A stretch of 64,000 nucleotides of DNA. Source: Xiphydria camelus (lineage: Eukaryota; Arthropoda; Insecta; Hymenoptera; Xiphydriidae). The stretch covers positions 14,426,143 to 14,490,142 of the forward strand of contig OY783195.1 of assembly GCA_963678675.1 (NCBI GenBank), written 5' to 3'. Made by a program: the position numbers and the translations under genes. The notes beneath the pieces are model-generated. The model was given only the letters and a program-made list of their open reading frames with translations. It made no database searches and was not told where the DNA came from. Positions 10,416 through 21,896 of the stretch are shown here, one piece after another (the first letter of the stretch is position 1; every line of letters starts with the position of its first letter).

Positions 10416-10804
10416 TGTCGTGCCGTAACGAGGCGGTCGCGACTTTCGTATAAATCGACCGCTTCCCTTATGACGAAATCGCGTCGCTGAGTTGTGAGAA
10501 CGATACTCTTGTAACGAATTCGTATCGCGGAGCTGTGAGAGCGAGACTCTAAGGTCACAAGTCTATAATCGAATCGCAGGGAAGGTACTCGTCGACGAAG
10601 TAACTGAACGTACTTATAAAATGAATAGTAACGTTTATTCAAAACTCGAGGTAACGTGGATACAATCGTGGCTCACAGGAGACTAGCTCCAGGCGTTCGC
10701 CGGTCCTTTCTTAAGGACTCGGCGCGGACTAGGTGGGGGAACCAGGACCAAAGGGGCTGGGTCGTCGGCATCTTTGAGGTAAATCGCTTTGTGAGGTGCG
10801 ACAC
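10416..10804 (-). mobile_element. Solo LTR, 389 bp, TSD CAGA
   Basis: Starts TGTCGTGCCG and ends GGTGCGACA, with inverted tips TGTCG/CGACA, and is flanked by a perfect 4 bp duplication CAGA (10412-10415, 10805-10808). No internal retroelement sequence adjoins. On the minus strand a TTTTATAAG box and an AATAAA lie mid-element. A 4 bp duplication fits Ty3/Gypsy. The other LTRs in the window are unrelated in sequence. Confidence 0.75.
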
Positions 10805-10971
10805 AGAAAATAATTTAAAGATTTAATAATTATGAAAATTAAAGTGAAATAAAAATAAAGTAAAAATCATTTTTAAAAGGAGGTATTTGAGGAATATCAG
10901 AATATTGAGAAAAAAATTTAATAATTTCAAAATGACATTTTAATGTTATTCAAATTAACTAAAACGTTATA

Positions 10972-12917
10972 CAGTATGTCCAATGGCTAGTCGAGCAGGT
11001 GCAGCGACCTGAATTTTCCTGAAACTTGACTTCGGCAGTGTTTTAGTTAAAGGTGGCTTTGGAAGATGGCGCGCATAGGAGCGAAACGTTTGAAATATCT
11101 AATTTCCCGATAGGTAAAAGCGGGAGGTAGATAAATGCGGGAGATCGAAGTGTAACCTCAAAATTGTGAATGCTGGAATAATGGTGAGTAATTGTTTGAA
11201 ACTATAAGACATAATAATTCGGGTTTTTTTCGATGTTCAACTAAATAACACGACTGATACCTAATTGCAGAGATAAGCGACTGGCAGTCGTGGAGGAAGG
11301 GACTACCGTCAACGTGATCCTCGTCAGAGTGGTCGAGCTCTGCCTCGGCGACGAAAGGTGCAATTAAAATGAAATGAAAGCCTGAGTCAAGGTGAAAATT
11401 GGAAGGCGTGGAAAGAAAACGCGGCAGAGTCGCCAACAGAAGGAGTGAGTGAAGTGCGAAAGAAAAGTGCAGTGGCGCCGAAAAACGTCGCATGTAGAAG
11501 ACAGTGACGAACAGCAGCAGCAGCTGGTCGACACTGCTCAACTCCGCACCAGCTCCTGAATGATATCTCGCCGATCGCGATACGCGGCAGCTCCTGTGGA
11601 CAATGATTCCAGACACTCGAGTCGTAGTCGCAGCAAGGACAGCAGCAGCAGCAGCGTCGACGGCAGGGCCACCGTTGGAAAGCGAAGGCAATCCAAGACC
11701 GACTCGGATAGCTGTAAGAGAAAGACACATCGGCGGAAACATAAAATATCGAAGCAAGACTTGCAATGAGAGTGTGGTAAGAGGAAGAAGAAAAATGACA
11801 GAGACAAGGCGACGAGACGGAGGAGGAAGTCGTCATCACGAAGGGTTCCTTAGCTGTCACTACCACCGCCAACACTGCTTCTTCCTTTTTCAGTGAGGCT
11901 CCCGTTCTTCTCCACCGTTTACACTCCTGACGTGATGCCGCTGTCGGGTGTCACAGGAATTCGGCATGATTTACGACTGGGTGTAGACGGCCTGTTCTCT
12001 GGAACTGTTCGCACGGTGCTAGTACTGCTACCGTTTCAGGAACCCTTCGTGGTGACGACTTCCTCCTCCGTCTCGTCGCCTTGTCTCTGTCATTTTTCTT
12101 CTTCCTCTTACCACACTCTCATTGCAAGTCTTGCTTCGATATTTTATGTTTCCGCCGATGTGTCTTTCTCTTACAGCTATCCGAGTCGGTCTTGGATTGC
12201 CTTCGCTTTCCAACGGTGGCCCTGCCGTCGACGCTGCTGCTGCTGCTGTCCTTGCTGCGACTACGACTCGAGTGTCTGGAATCGTTGTCCACAGGAACTG
12301 TCGCGTATCGCGATCGGCGAGATATCATTCAGGAGCTGGTGCGGAGTTGAGCAGTGTCGACCAGCTGCTGCTGCTGTTCGTCACTGTCTTCTACATGCGA
12401 CGTTTTTCGGCGCCACTGCACTTTTCTTTCGCACTTTACTCACTCCTTCTGTTGGCGACTCTGCCGCGTTTTCTTTCCACGCCTTCCAATTTTCACCTTG
12501 ACTCAGGCTTTCATTTCATTTTAATTGCACCTTTCGTCGCCGAGGCAGAGCTCGACCACTCTGACGAGGATCACGTTGACGGTAGTCCCTTCCTCCACGA
12601 CTGCCAGTCGCTTCTCTCTGCAATTAGGTATCAGTCGTCTTATTTAGTTGAACATCGAAAAAAAACCCGAATTATTATGTCTTATCGTTTCAAACAATTA
12701 CTCACCATTATTCCAACATTCACAATTTTGAGGTTACACTTCGATCTCCCGCATTTATCTACCTCCCGCTTTTACCTATCGGGAAATTAGATATTTCAAA
12801 CGTTTCGCTCGTATGCGCGCCATCTTCCAAAGCCACCTTTAACTAAAACACTGCCGAAGTCAAGTTTCAGGAAAATTCAGGTCGCTGCACCTGCTCGACT
12901 AGCCATTGGACATACGG
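10972..12917. mobile_element. Giant fold-back element (family E) with captured gene fragment, TSD TA
   Basis: Tips CAGTATGTCCAATGGCTAG and CTAGCCATTGGACATACGG lie between TA dinucleotides (10970-10971, 12918-12919). The two arms, 10972-11851 and 12040-12917, are inverted copies of about 880 bp with only scattered differences; the loop is about 190 bp. Inside each arm is an RS-rich reading frame (separate entry). A sub-block (GGGAGATCGAAGTG..GAATAATGG near 11135-11185) resembles the arms of families A and B at 13656-14260. The shared tip and TA target link it to about 14 other elements here. Confidence 0.8.
11560..11855 (+). pseudogene. Captured RS-rich protein fragment, left arm
   Basis: From ATG 11560 a frame reads SRHSSRSRSKDSSSSS, then KRKTHRRKHKISKQDLQ, a TGA at 11767, and in the same frame KRKKKNDRDKATRRRRKSSS to the arm end. 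Arg/Ser dipeptides and basic runs resemble the disordered RS regions of splicing-related proteins. An inverted copy lies in the right arm at about 12044-12328, where the minus-strand frame continues into the loop for about 35 more codons (to about 11935). Origin in a host gene is inferred; the donor is not in this window. Confidence 0.5.
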
Positions 12918-13303
12918 TATATATATATATACATATTTATATATGTCTCAGGCAAATAGCAACTTTAGGCAGATAGTATCTGCCTAGGCAAATACTAACT
13001 GCCTGGACAAATAGCTTTATTATGTTTATTTCTGATTAAACACCATTTGCCTAGGCAAATAGTATCTGCCGGAACCGTTGTTAGGCAAATAGTATCTAGT
13101 CTATTTCAGTTCAATAATTTGTGGTTATGTGCATATCATAGGCCCGTTGCACACGTCCGTCTTTTAACCGTGCGGTACCGCTGCGGCGCCGGAATTGCGG
13201 TCGGTGATACCATAGATAGATTGTAGCGCTCTCTGCACACACACCTCCGGTGACGTTGCGGCGCCGTGCGTTCCTCTTGCGGCAGTCTTTCGCAGCAGTT
13301 CCC

Positions 13304-14938
13304 TGTTACGTCCTAGGGACATGATTTTAGGATTTTGTCGGGTTAAACAGCCACCACTATGCGTGGATGAAATAACTATTGCTTTATTTAGGTATTATTA
13401 AGTTTAAGAGGTTGTCAATGTAGGTAAAGTTGAAAAATTGCGCTCGCTGGATAACTTAGTGTATGTACCCGGTGCGGTAAGTCAGGGAGACCTGACTTCG
13501 AAGAAGGTTAAATGTGAAGTGAAGAGAACGTTGTGCCAGAGTCTGCTTCGAGAATAGAGGAGTTTTTAGATAGAGGAGGGATAGATGAATTCTAACTGGT
13601 TGGCCTGATCGAAAATTGTGATTAGAGGGATGAGATTGGTTGCAGTTGGAATATACCGTATGTCCGTCTCTGTACTGGCCAGTTTGAAAGTTACCTTCGG
13701 ATAGGCTTGGTCGGTAATCGAGGCATTTACCGTATGTCCCACTCTGTACGGGCCAGTTTGAAGTTACCTTCGGGGAGGCTTGATCGGTATTTGAGTGATT
13801 TAATACCGGTAGAAGTCGAGTCGGTAGTTAGAGTTGGTGCCAATTCGGGAGATCGAAGCGTCTAACCTCGAAATTATGAATTTGTGAATAATGGTGAGTA
13901 ATTTCCATTCCATTAAAATCCATAATTTCGAGGTTAGACCCTTCGATCTCCCGAATTGACACCAAATCTAACTACCGACTCGACTTCTACCGGTATTAAA
14001 TCACTCAAGTACCGACCAAGCTTCCCCGAAGGTAAATTCAAACTGGCCCGTACAGAGTGGGACATACGGTATACCGTAATTATAATTATTTTCGTAATTT
14101 CCATTATTCGCAAATTCTCAATTTCGAGGATACACGCCTCGATCTCCCGAATTGACATCAACTCTAACTGCCAACTCGACTTCTACCGTATTAAATGACT
14201 CGAGTACCGACCAAGCCTATCCGAAGGTAACTTTCAAACTGTCCAGTACAGAGACGGACATACCGTATGTATCATGCCAAATTAAACAAGCAGATATACC
14301 GACATTGCCGAAACTTTACCGACGGTCAAGAATTTTATAGTTAGAGTTGGCTTGAGAAGAGTGCGCTGTGTGTGCTGCGTGAGAGCGAAAAGTGTCAAAC
14401 GTCTGATTTCCTGATAGCTGTTAATTCAAGAGATCGAAGTGTTTCGTCTATTATTCAATACTTCGATTTTCCGAATTGACAGCTATCGGGAAATCAGACG
14501 TTTGACACTTTTCGCTCTCGCGCAGCACACACAGCGCACTCTTCTGAAGCCAACTCTAACTATAAAATTCTTGACCGTCGGTAAAGTTTCGGCAATGTCG
14601 GTATATCTGCGTGTTTAATTTGGGATGAGACATACGGTACGGTAGGTAGTGGGGTCTTTGTGGCGTTCGCAGAGCTCTGCCTTTCCCACGGCCGGACCTT
14701 CCTAGCGAGTGCGTTCGATTCAGAGTAGTAGACTAAACATCCGTAGTTATTCACACTCGCTGTTTAGGCTGGACCGTGGTGAGAATGAAATGAATGAGCT
14801 GTTAACGCTAAACAATAGAGTCGCTGTTCCTGCCAGACTAAGCCGTATAGTGTGAAAAAATAGATTGGTGGGTAATAAGTTAGTTCGAATAGGTGCACCT
14901 GAGAAAATATTAAATTGAGTTGCTATTGGGACGTAACA
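13304..14938 (-). repeat. Gypsy-1 3' LTR (interrupted)
   Basis: LTR sequence is 13304-13655 plus 14649-14938. The block 13656-14646, a nest of three MITEs, is missing from the other LTR, which reads straight through. TA is duplicated at the junctions. Confidence 0.92.
13656..14646. mobile_element. Nest of three CCGTATGT MITEs (A, with B and C inside)
   Basis: Family A starts CCGTATGTCCGTCTCTG at 13656. Family B (13730-14069, tips CCGTATGTCCCACTCTG and complement, TA on both sides) is inserted in it. Family C (14263-about 14636, tip CCGTATGTATCATGCC) is inserted in the terminal ACATACGG of A. A and B share 60-70% of their arms (GTCGAGTCGG, GGAGATCGAAGCG blocks); C is distinct. All are long-armed fold-backs. 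Confidence 0.8.
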
Positions 14939-14951
14939 CCTCCCTCCTTAG
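14939..14951 (-). promoter_or_regulatory. Gypsy-1 polypurine tract
   Basis: On the minus strand AAGGAGGGAGG directly precedes the 3' LTR, the site that primes plus-strand DNA synthesis. Confidence 0.8.
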
Positions 14952-15519
14952 AGTTCAAGCGTCCCGCTTGAAGTTCGATTGGTTTCATCTTCGGCTTCCT
15001 GTTCTGTGTATTGGTTGAGTTTGTCCTTTTTCTAACGAGAAGTGATAGCGCCAAATATTGCTAGACTTACATTATATCTACATTACAATGTGTTGGTAGG
15101 AAATTCGTATGATTCAGAGTACAAGAGCGTATCTATGAGTAAGTAATCCTATGACTAAAGGTTTTACCGGTTAGTATATAAAATCTTAAAATCAAATGGA
15201 ATAACGTATACAATAACAAAATGATTGTTTGGTACGAGCAATTACCGATAATTACGGTAAATAAAAAACTTATCGTTGATGTAACGATGGAATACTCAAT
15301 ATAGCAAAAATTTGAGGAAAGTCATAATTGCGATAAAATAGTTGATATAATAATATCGAGGAAAAAAAAAAGGTTCATGCTTTTCTTAAGTTCGAGATTA
15401 GATACATTTTTTTTACGCCATATATGATATATGTGATAGTCTTATTATATGCTTAAATTATTGTCTTAGGTCTATATGCTTAGCCTAAAATATGCCAAGC
15501 ATGGCATGAGGATATTATC

Positions 15520-17229
15520 TTAATGAGCTATTTTTGCTCTATCGCAATGTACGATTTTCCGCTTATTTTTAGCTAACTCTATTTCTATATCGTTTTTTTC
15601 GGGAAATACTTCCGTAATTTTATACGGACCCTTATAATTGTCATCGAGTTTACCCGCTTTATGATCCTTAATTAAGTAAATTTCTTGACCGATTTGGAAT
15701 TGAACTGGATGAGTTCTTTTATCGTAATAAATTTTTTATTTTTGTTTAGCTTTCTCTAAATTCTCGTGAGCATTTTTCCTAACTTCTTGAGTTTGCAATA
15801 TCGTGTTTTTGAGATAGTTGTCATAAGTGAAGATTTCTTCTAAAGGTGGGAATTCCGATGGCATACGTGCATTTTTACCGTAAATGATTTCAAATGGAGT
15901 ATAATTAGTGCCCTCGTGTTTGCTAGAATTATATGCGAAAGTTGCATGATCTAACCATTTGTCCCAATCTTTTTTCGTTACGTAATGCTTTAGGTAATCC
16001 ACTAATACTTGATGACTTCGCTCTAATGAACCGTTAGACTGGGGGTGAAACGCTGTAGTTTTGATTTGTTTGATTTGGAAGGCTTTTGCTAATTGTTTCA
16101 TTACTCGGCCAATGAAAGCGGCACCTTGATCCGTTAATATGACTCTCGGACATCCGTAGATGCAAATGAATTTGTAGACTAACGCGTTTGCTATATCCTC
16201 GGCTGTTGCTGTTTTCAAAGGTACTGCGACACAGAATTTAGATAAATCGTCTTGCATGGTCAAAATATACTTATGTCCGTCTACTGATTCATCGAAAGGC
16301 CCTACAATGTCTAATGATAGTTTGTCAAAAACGTCTATTGAAGTATTTGTGATGACCATGGGTTGCTTTGTTTTTATTCGAACTAGCTTTTTTCTTTGAC
16401 AACTATTGCATTTTCGTATAAATTCTTCGATATCTTTCTTCATATTTGTCCAAAAATACTTTTGTCGGATTCGATTGTAAGTTTTTGTAACTCCTTTGTG
16501 TCCGGCTAATGGCGAATCGTGATTCTCCTGAATGATTTGATTTCTTAGTTCGATAGATGGAATTAGAATATTGTTTTTACAAAGAGTTATCTTAATTTGA
16601 GTATCAGAAAAAATTTCGTGAACTAAATTTTTTACTTTCATCCAACCAGATTCGTTGATTTGATCTTGATCTTGTGAGATGCTAGCTGACATTATTTGTT
16701 TTCGTTCCATTAAGGTTTTTAAAGTTTGAAAGGCTTTTCTGAAATTGTTCTCCTGTAACGAGTCTCTATCATTTTCTTGTATTACTAATGCAAAAACTGT
16801 CCGTTTTGAATTTCCTGTTAAAATTACGTCTCCTATTGAGTGTTTATGGACTGGACTTATCTTTTTCATTAAACCTTGTTCAAGAAGTTGTTTACCTATT
16901 TTGCTTGAAATTGTGCCATCTGCCGCTATAAAACATATATAGTTATCTTTTCTCATGATTAGATTATCGCGAGTTTCTAGAATATTATTTGTTGATTTCG
17001 AGTTTATGACGCCAGATTTTTCTATACCCGCGTTCTGAGTGAGGTTGGGTTTCGTTACATGGATCATTGTTTCGTGATTTTCGTCAGTTGATAAAGAGCT
17101 ATCAGATTGCAATTGGAACGTTTGTATGTCTTCTAAGGTTTCGTATTTATTTCGCATGGATGATTGAGGTCTTTGAAAAGATCATGGGGATGTAGTAGCT
17201 TGATCATCGATTGGCGTTAGTGCTTCTGT
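15520..17229 (-). pseudogene. Gypsy-1 integrase (pol C-terminal part)
   Basis: The open part 17157-15736 has a pre-integrase region of about 200 aa, an HHCC zinc motif (HDSPLAGHKG .. CNSCQRK) and the D,D,E core: SLDIVGPF, LTDQGAAF and GSLERSHQ. It ends with a TAA near 15736, after which the same frame continues through YDKRTHPVQFQIGQEIYL to a natural-looking stop at 15520. So a single nonsense codon removes the C-terminal chromatin-binding module. Integrase inserts the cDNA and makes the 4 bp duplication. The 5' part of this frame was cut off by the LINE and resumes at 21930. Confidence 0.9.
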
Positions 17230-17576
17230 ACTATCAGATGGGGGGGGGGGGGGGGAAGGTTAGGGACGCGAGTGCGAACGGACGTGTGTCGAGAGTGGTG
17301 TGTCTTAAAGGCCGAAAAAGTGAGAAAATAGTTAAAGAAGAAGGTAGGGAGAGGCGAAGAAAGGGATAAGAAAGTGTGGAGAAGAGACTAGGGACAAGAT
17401 CGTGATGCGGTGAGAAGGGTAAGAAAGGAGAAATAGGAAATAATTTCCTTGAGAAAGCGAGTGAGGTTAGGAGTGCGAAACGGGCACGGGGAAGGAGGAG
17501 AAGGGAAAGTTTAGCCAGCGGACGAAGAGGCGGACGGAGCAAGTGCGAAAGACGGACGACGAGGTGGCGCGCAAGC

Positions 17577-18482
17577 ATGGCGGGTAATGTGAAAGGCAAG
17601 GAAGGAAAGAAGGCGGAGGGAAGCGCGAAAGGAGTCGGAAGGCCATCCAAAGCGGAACAACTGGAGAGAGCAAGGAGGTCTGAAAAGGATGTAGGCGTAA
17701 TGCTTAGAGAGGCGAAGAAAAATGAAGAGAGGCGAGAAAATGGCGAGGAAGAGGATGAGGGCACAAGAAGTAAGGAAGGAGAAGAAGCAAAACGGAAAAG
17801 TATCGAGGAAATGTTCGAGAGCTTGATAAGCCGGTTTGAAGAATTGAAAGGAGATCTCAATGAGATGAAGGTAGAAATAGGGAGAGAGGTAGCGGCGAGT
17901 ATCGGAGGGATAAGGAGGGAGATAGAGGAAAGGCAAGCAGTATGGCAGGAGGAAAAAGCAGAGATGAAAGAAAAGATGCAGGGAATGGAAAGGAGAATAG
18001 CAGCGCTAGAAGGGAGAGCAGGTGGAGGCGAGGCGGGCACAGAGCGGATAGAAAGATTCATGGAGCAGAAGGATAGAGAATTAAGGAAAAATAACATTGT
18101 GATCAGAGGGCTCCAGCTGGAAGGACAAGATGGAAAAAATGAAGTGGAAAAATTCCTGAAAGAAAAAGTAAAGGTGGAAGCGAAATTGAAGTGGGCCAAG
18201 ATTGTTGGCAGAGAGAGGAAGATGGTGATCGTCGGGGTGGAAGACTGGGAGACAAAGAAGAGGATCATGGAAAAGAAGAGTAACCTGGGCAATGTACCAA
18301 TCTTCATCGACCATGATTTGACAAGGAAGGAGAGAGAAATACAGAGGGAGATTTTGGAATGGGCGAGGCTGGAGAGGAGAAGAGGAGTACAGGTCAAAGT
18401 TGGCTTCCAGAAAGTGTGGAGCAATGGGCGTTGGAGAAGATGGCAGAGGGAAGAATGGGGAGAGAACAACCAGGATTTTTAG
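17577..18482 (+). CDS. LINE ORF1, coiled-coil RNA-binding-type protein
   Basis: 301 aa, strongly basic and acidic. Residues 1-75 are Lys/Glu-rich and disordered; about 75-150 form a heptad-like coiled coil (EMFESLISRFEELKGDL onward, then MQGMERRIAALEGR). The C-terminal half (KNNIVIRGL, KIVGRERKMVIVGV) looks like the RRM-type fold seen in the L1-like ORF1 class. No CCHC knuckles. ORF1 proteins coat LINE RNA. It overlaps ORF2 by about 120 bp in another frame. The assignment rests on position and architecture. Confidence 0.8.
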   Translation: MAGNVKGKEGKKAEGSAKGVGRPSKAEQLERARRSEKDVGVMLREAKKNEERRENGEEEDEGTRSKEGEEAKRKSIEEMFESLISRFEELKGDLNEMKVEIGREVAASIGGIRREIEERQAVWQEEKAEMKEKMQGMERRIAALEGRAGGGEAGTERIERFMEQKDRELRKNNIVIRGLQLEGQDGKNEVEKFLKEKVKVEAKLKWAKIVGRERKMVIVGVEDWETKKRIMEKKSNLGNVPIFIDHDLTRKEREIQREILEWARLERRRGVQVKVGFQKVWSNGRWRRWQREEWGENNQDF

Positions 18483-21400
18483 GCGAGCCACGAAAGAGGG
18501 GAACGGATGTAAGGAAACGAAGAATGCTTTTCTGGAACGTTGCAGGGGTAAAGAGGAAGGATAGAGACTTTTGGAAATTCGTTCAGGACTTCGACACTGT
18601 AGCACTAATAGAAACGTGGATAGAGGAGAAGGATTGGAGTAAACTAAAGGAGGTTTTGCCGAAAGGTTTTGTATGGAGCAGCCAGCATGCTAGGAGGGAG
18701 AAACTGAAGGGAAGGGCCAAAGGAGGGATCATTATGGGAGTGAGAGAAAGCGTGGTTGAAGCCAAAAAGAGGGAAGAAAGAGAGGGAATACAAGGTGAAG
18801 GCGTAATGGAGGTAAGTTTCAGGATTGCCAAAGAAAAATGGAGAGCTATCGCAGTCTATAGTAGCGAAGGAGTGGAGAAATTAGCGAAAACACTCGAAGA
18901 GAAAGTGAGCGAAGCGGAAGAAGAAAACCTTGTAATTGCGGGGGATTTTAATGCCAGGATGGGTATAGCGAGTTTGATGGGTTTTGATGGAGAAGAAATG
19001 GCAAGAAAATCGAAGGACGAAATAAGAAATGAGGAGGGCAGGAAGCTGGGAAAGTTAATTGAGGAGAAAGGCTGGATCCTACTCAACGGAAATTTTGTAG
19101 GCGATGAGGAAGGAGAGTGTACGTACACAGGAGGTAGAGGACCAACGGTAATCGATTACGCCATGGCGAATAGGGAAGCCTTCAATGAAATAAGAAGCTT
19201 CCGAGTAGGAGAAAGGACGGAGTCGGACCACCAGCCGCTGATAATTGAACTGGAAGAGGGGGGAGAAGTGTATTACGAGGAAGAGAAAGTTAAGCAAATC
19301 TGCATATGGGACGAGAATACAATTACCCAGTATAAGGATTATACAAGGGAGTTAGACTTAGGGAGCAAGGACATCGAGGAAGACTGGGAGGAGCTGCAGT
19401 CAAGGGTGGTCACCGGCATGCCGAAGAAAATGATACGATTAAAAAGAAGGAGAATTGGATGGAAAAACTGGTGGGATAAAGAGTGTACGAGAAAGAAAAG
19501 GGAGGCTGCGAGAGCATACAGAAAATGGAGGCAAGGTAGGAAGCGGAGAGAGGACTACCTGGAGAAGAAGATGGAGTTCAAGAAGTTATGTGAGCAGAAA
19601 GAAACGCAGCTGAAGAACCAGGAATTGGAAGAGATTAAAAACGTGAGAAAAGCAGCAGACGTATGGAAATATGTAAATAAAGGGAGGAGAAAGAAGGGGA
19701 TTCCCAGCGATAAAGTACAAGCCGAGGAGTGGAGAGCACATTTCATGAAATTGCTGGAGGGAAGCCAGAGGCATGAAGGGAAAGGAAGGAGAAGAAACAG
19801 AGAGGGAGATACTGAAGAAGAGTTAACGGACGAGGAGATAGAAGAGCAAATAAAGAGTATGAAGAGAAATAAGGCGGCAGGTACGGATGGGATTCCGAAC
19901 GAGGCATGGAAATTCAGCGAAGGTAAGGCCAGAAAGAAATTAAAGGAACTAGTGAAGAGAGTGTGGAGAGGAGAAGGCTTTCCAGAAAGTTGGAGAGAGG
20001 GCGCTATCTTCCCAATTTATAAAAAAGGAGACAGGGATGACCCGGCTAACTACAGAGGAATCACATTACTGAGTACGGCGTACAAGATATATGCGGCGGT
20101 TCTGGAAAAGAGACTGAGGACGGAGATAGAGGGAAAAGGAATTCTACCAGAGGAACAAGCAGGTTTCAGGGAGAAGAGATCGGCGCTCGACAACGTGTAC
20201 GTGCTGCAGCACATAGTAGACAGAGAGGAAAAGAAGGATAAGGAGGGCCTTTGTATATTCTTTGTCGATCTTAAGGCGGCTTTTGACACGGTGAACAGGG
20301 AAAGAATGTGGAGCACGATGGAACAGAGAGGAGTTAGAAGAGGACTAATAGAAAGATGCATAGAGATCTACGAGGAGACAAAGGTAACCATATTGATAGA
20401 GGGAGAAGCTTCAGAACCCTTCTGGACGGAAAAGGGAGTGAGGCAAGGATGCCGGCTGAGCCCTTCGGTTTTTGCAATCTTCTTAGCAGACCTGGAAGAG
20501 ACGCTGGAAAGAGGCATGGTAGGAGGAGTGGAATTGGGAGAAAGGAGAATTCACCACCTCGCCTATGCTGACGATATTGTGATGCTCGCAAAAAATGAAG
20601 AAGCGCTTAAAGGGATGATGTGGGTCTTGCAAAAGTATTTGTCAGAAAAGGAGCTGACCTTGAATGTGGATAAGTCGAAAGTAATGGTATGTAAGAAAGG
20701 GAGAGGGAAGGTAAGAAAGACAAGGTGGAAGTGGAAAGGTAAAGAAATAGAGGAGGTGAAGGAATTCAAATATCTAGGTTATGTATTTAAAAAGAATGGA
20801 GATAAAGCAGGACAGATCGGGGACTTAGTGAAAAAGGGCAACTTAGTACTTAGGCAAGTCTGGGGCATTGGGGAGCGTCTTTTCAGGGAAGATTTTATAA
20901 GGAGAATGTGGCTGTTTGATAAACTGGTGTGGAGTGTGGTTAGTTACGGAGTAGAAATATGGGGATGGAGAAGCTGGGAAGGGTTAGAAAAATTACAAAG
21001 AAAATATATAAAGTGGGTGCTAGGGCTAGAGAGATCGACGCCAGGATATATAGTGATAGAAGAATCAAAGAGGAAACTACTTAGGATAAGGGCGGGGAAA
21101 AGTGCGATGAGATTTGAGGAAAGAGTAAGGGAAGAAGGAGCTAGCGAGCTGATAAAGGAGTGTCTGCGAGAAAGAGATGAGGGGAAGGTAAGTGGCACCA
21201 GATCGGTAGAGGAGAGAAACGAATATCTAAGGAGATGCGGATATAGCGAGGCAGGGATTGCGGCTATGATAGAAGGACGTATAGCGAGTATAGCGTTGAG
21301 TGATAGAGATTGCGAGACACAAATGCAGGAACAGCGGGACAAAATATGGAGAGCGAGATATAACAAGAGGTATAGATACTTGTGTAGTAATGACAGGGCA

Positions 21401-21679
21401 AGTTACCTCAGGAGAGTAGGAGAGAGAGGGGACCTAAGAAGGATTGCTAGAGCAAGATGCGGAAACGAGGAAGAGGCAAATAAATACTGGATGGATGAGG
21501 AGAGAAGAAAATGTAAGCTCTGCGAGAAAGAAGGGGGCACGTTGGAGCACCTAATCAGGGATTGCGTTGAGATGCCGCGAGTAGATTTGGAAGTGGAAGA
21601 GCTATTAAATGAGGAAGGTAGCGAGAAGGCTAGGGAATGGTTAAAACAGCTGGAAAAGAGGAGGAAGCGGAAAAGCTAA
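18359..21679 (+). CDS. LINE ORF2, APE endonuclease-reverse transcriptase
   Basis: An open frame of 1106 codons; translation may really start at the Met at 18524 (MLFWNVAG), close after the ORF1 stop. The endonuclease domain (about residues 55-310) shows WNVAG, ETW, GDFNARMG and SDHQPL. The RT domain (about 500-800) shows KAAFDTVNRERMW, GVRQGCRLSPSVF and the catalytic YADDIV. A C-terminal CCHC motif is CKLCEKEGGTLEHLIRDC. It nicks target DNA and primes cDNA from the nick. Motifs place it with the APE-type LINEs (Jockey/R1/CR1 group); the exact clade is left open. No stop or frameshift was seen. Confidence 0.93.
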   Translation: MGEAGEEKRSTGQSWLPESVEQWALEKMAEGRMGREQPGFLGEPRKRGTDVRKRRMLFWNVAGVKRKDRDFWKFVQDFDTVALIETWIEEKDWSKLKEVLPKGFVWSSQHARREKLKGRAKGGIIMGVRESVVEAKKREEREGIQGEGVMEVSFRIAKEKWRAIAVYSSEGVEKLAKTLEEKVSEAEEENLVIAGDFNARMGIASLMGFDGEEMARKSKDEIRNEEGRKLGKLIEEKGWILLNGNFVGDEEGECTYTGGRGPTVIDYAMANREAFNEIRSFRVGERTESDHQPLIIELEEGGEVYYEEEKVKQICIWDENTITQYKDYTRELDLGSKDIEEDWEELQSRVVTGMPKKMIRLKRRRIGWKNWWDKECTRKKREAARAYRKWRQGRKRREDYLEKKMEFKKLCEQKETQLKNQELEEIKNVRKAADVWKYVNKGRRKKGIPSDKVQAEEWRAHFMKLLEGSQRHEGKGRRRNREGDTEEELTDEEIEEQIKSMKRNKAAGTDGIPNEAWKFSEGKARKKLKELVKRVWRGEGFPESWREGAIFPIYKKGDRDDPANYRGITLLSTAYKIYAAVLEKRLRTEIEGKGILPEEQAGFREKRSALDNVYVLQHIVDREEKKDKEGLCIFFVDLKAAFDTVNRERMWSTMEQRGVRRGLIERCIEIYEETKVTILIEGEASEPFWTEKGVRQGCRLSPSVFAIFLADLEETLERGMVGGVELGERRIHHLAYADDIVMLAKNEEALKGMMWVLQKYLSEKELTLNVDKSKVMVCKKGRGKVRKTRWKWKGKEIEEVKEFKYLGYVFKKNGDKAGQIGDLVKKGNLVLRQVWGIGERLFREDFIRRMWLFDKLVWSVVSYGVEIWGWRSWEGLEKLQRKYIKWVLGLERSTPGYIVIEESKRKLLRIRAGKSAMRFEERVREEGASELIKECLRERDEGKVSGTRSVEERNEYLRRCGYSEAGIAAMIEGRIASIALSDRDCETQMQEQRDKIWRARYNKRYRYLCSNDRASYLRRVGERGDLRRIARARCGNEEEANKYWMDEERRKCKLCEKEGGTLEHLIRDCVEMPRVDLEVEELLNEEGSEKAREWLKQLEKRRKRKS

Positions 21680-21896
21680 AGCGTCGAGGGGGCAAAATGG
21701 CAAAGACCGGGAATAAATTATGAGTTACTATATTATAATTGTTTTATCTTATTATTAGGTATTATATTATAGTTATTTTATTTTATTATCAGTTATGTTA
21801 TATGAAATATTTTTTACGTTAGCCTATATTAAGAGTAAATGTACCTATAGAGTTGTATAACCAACCTCCTTTCGTGGCTGTAAAGCCGAAATAAAT

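Noticed and set aside
11158..12790. Large overlapping frames (up to 222 codons) on both strands of the fold-back element E
   Set aside because: They are antisense or out-of-frame shadows of the RS-rich fragment repeated in both arms; only the RS-rich frame has protein-like pattern.
17234..18605. Long minus-strand frames opposite LINE ORF1 (411 and 174 codons)
   Set aside because: Strong purine bias of the sense strand makes long Ser/Leu/Pro-rich antisense frames; no domain and no independent promoter.
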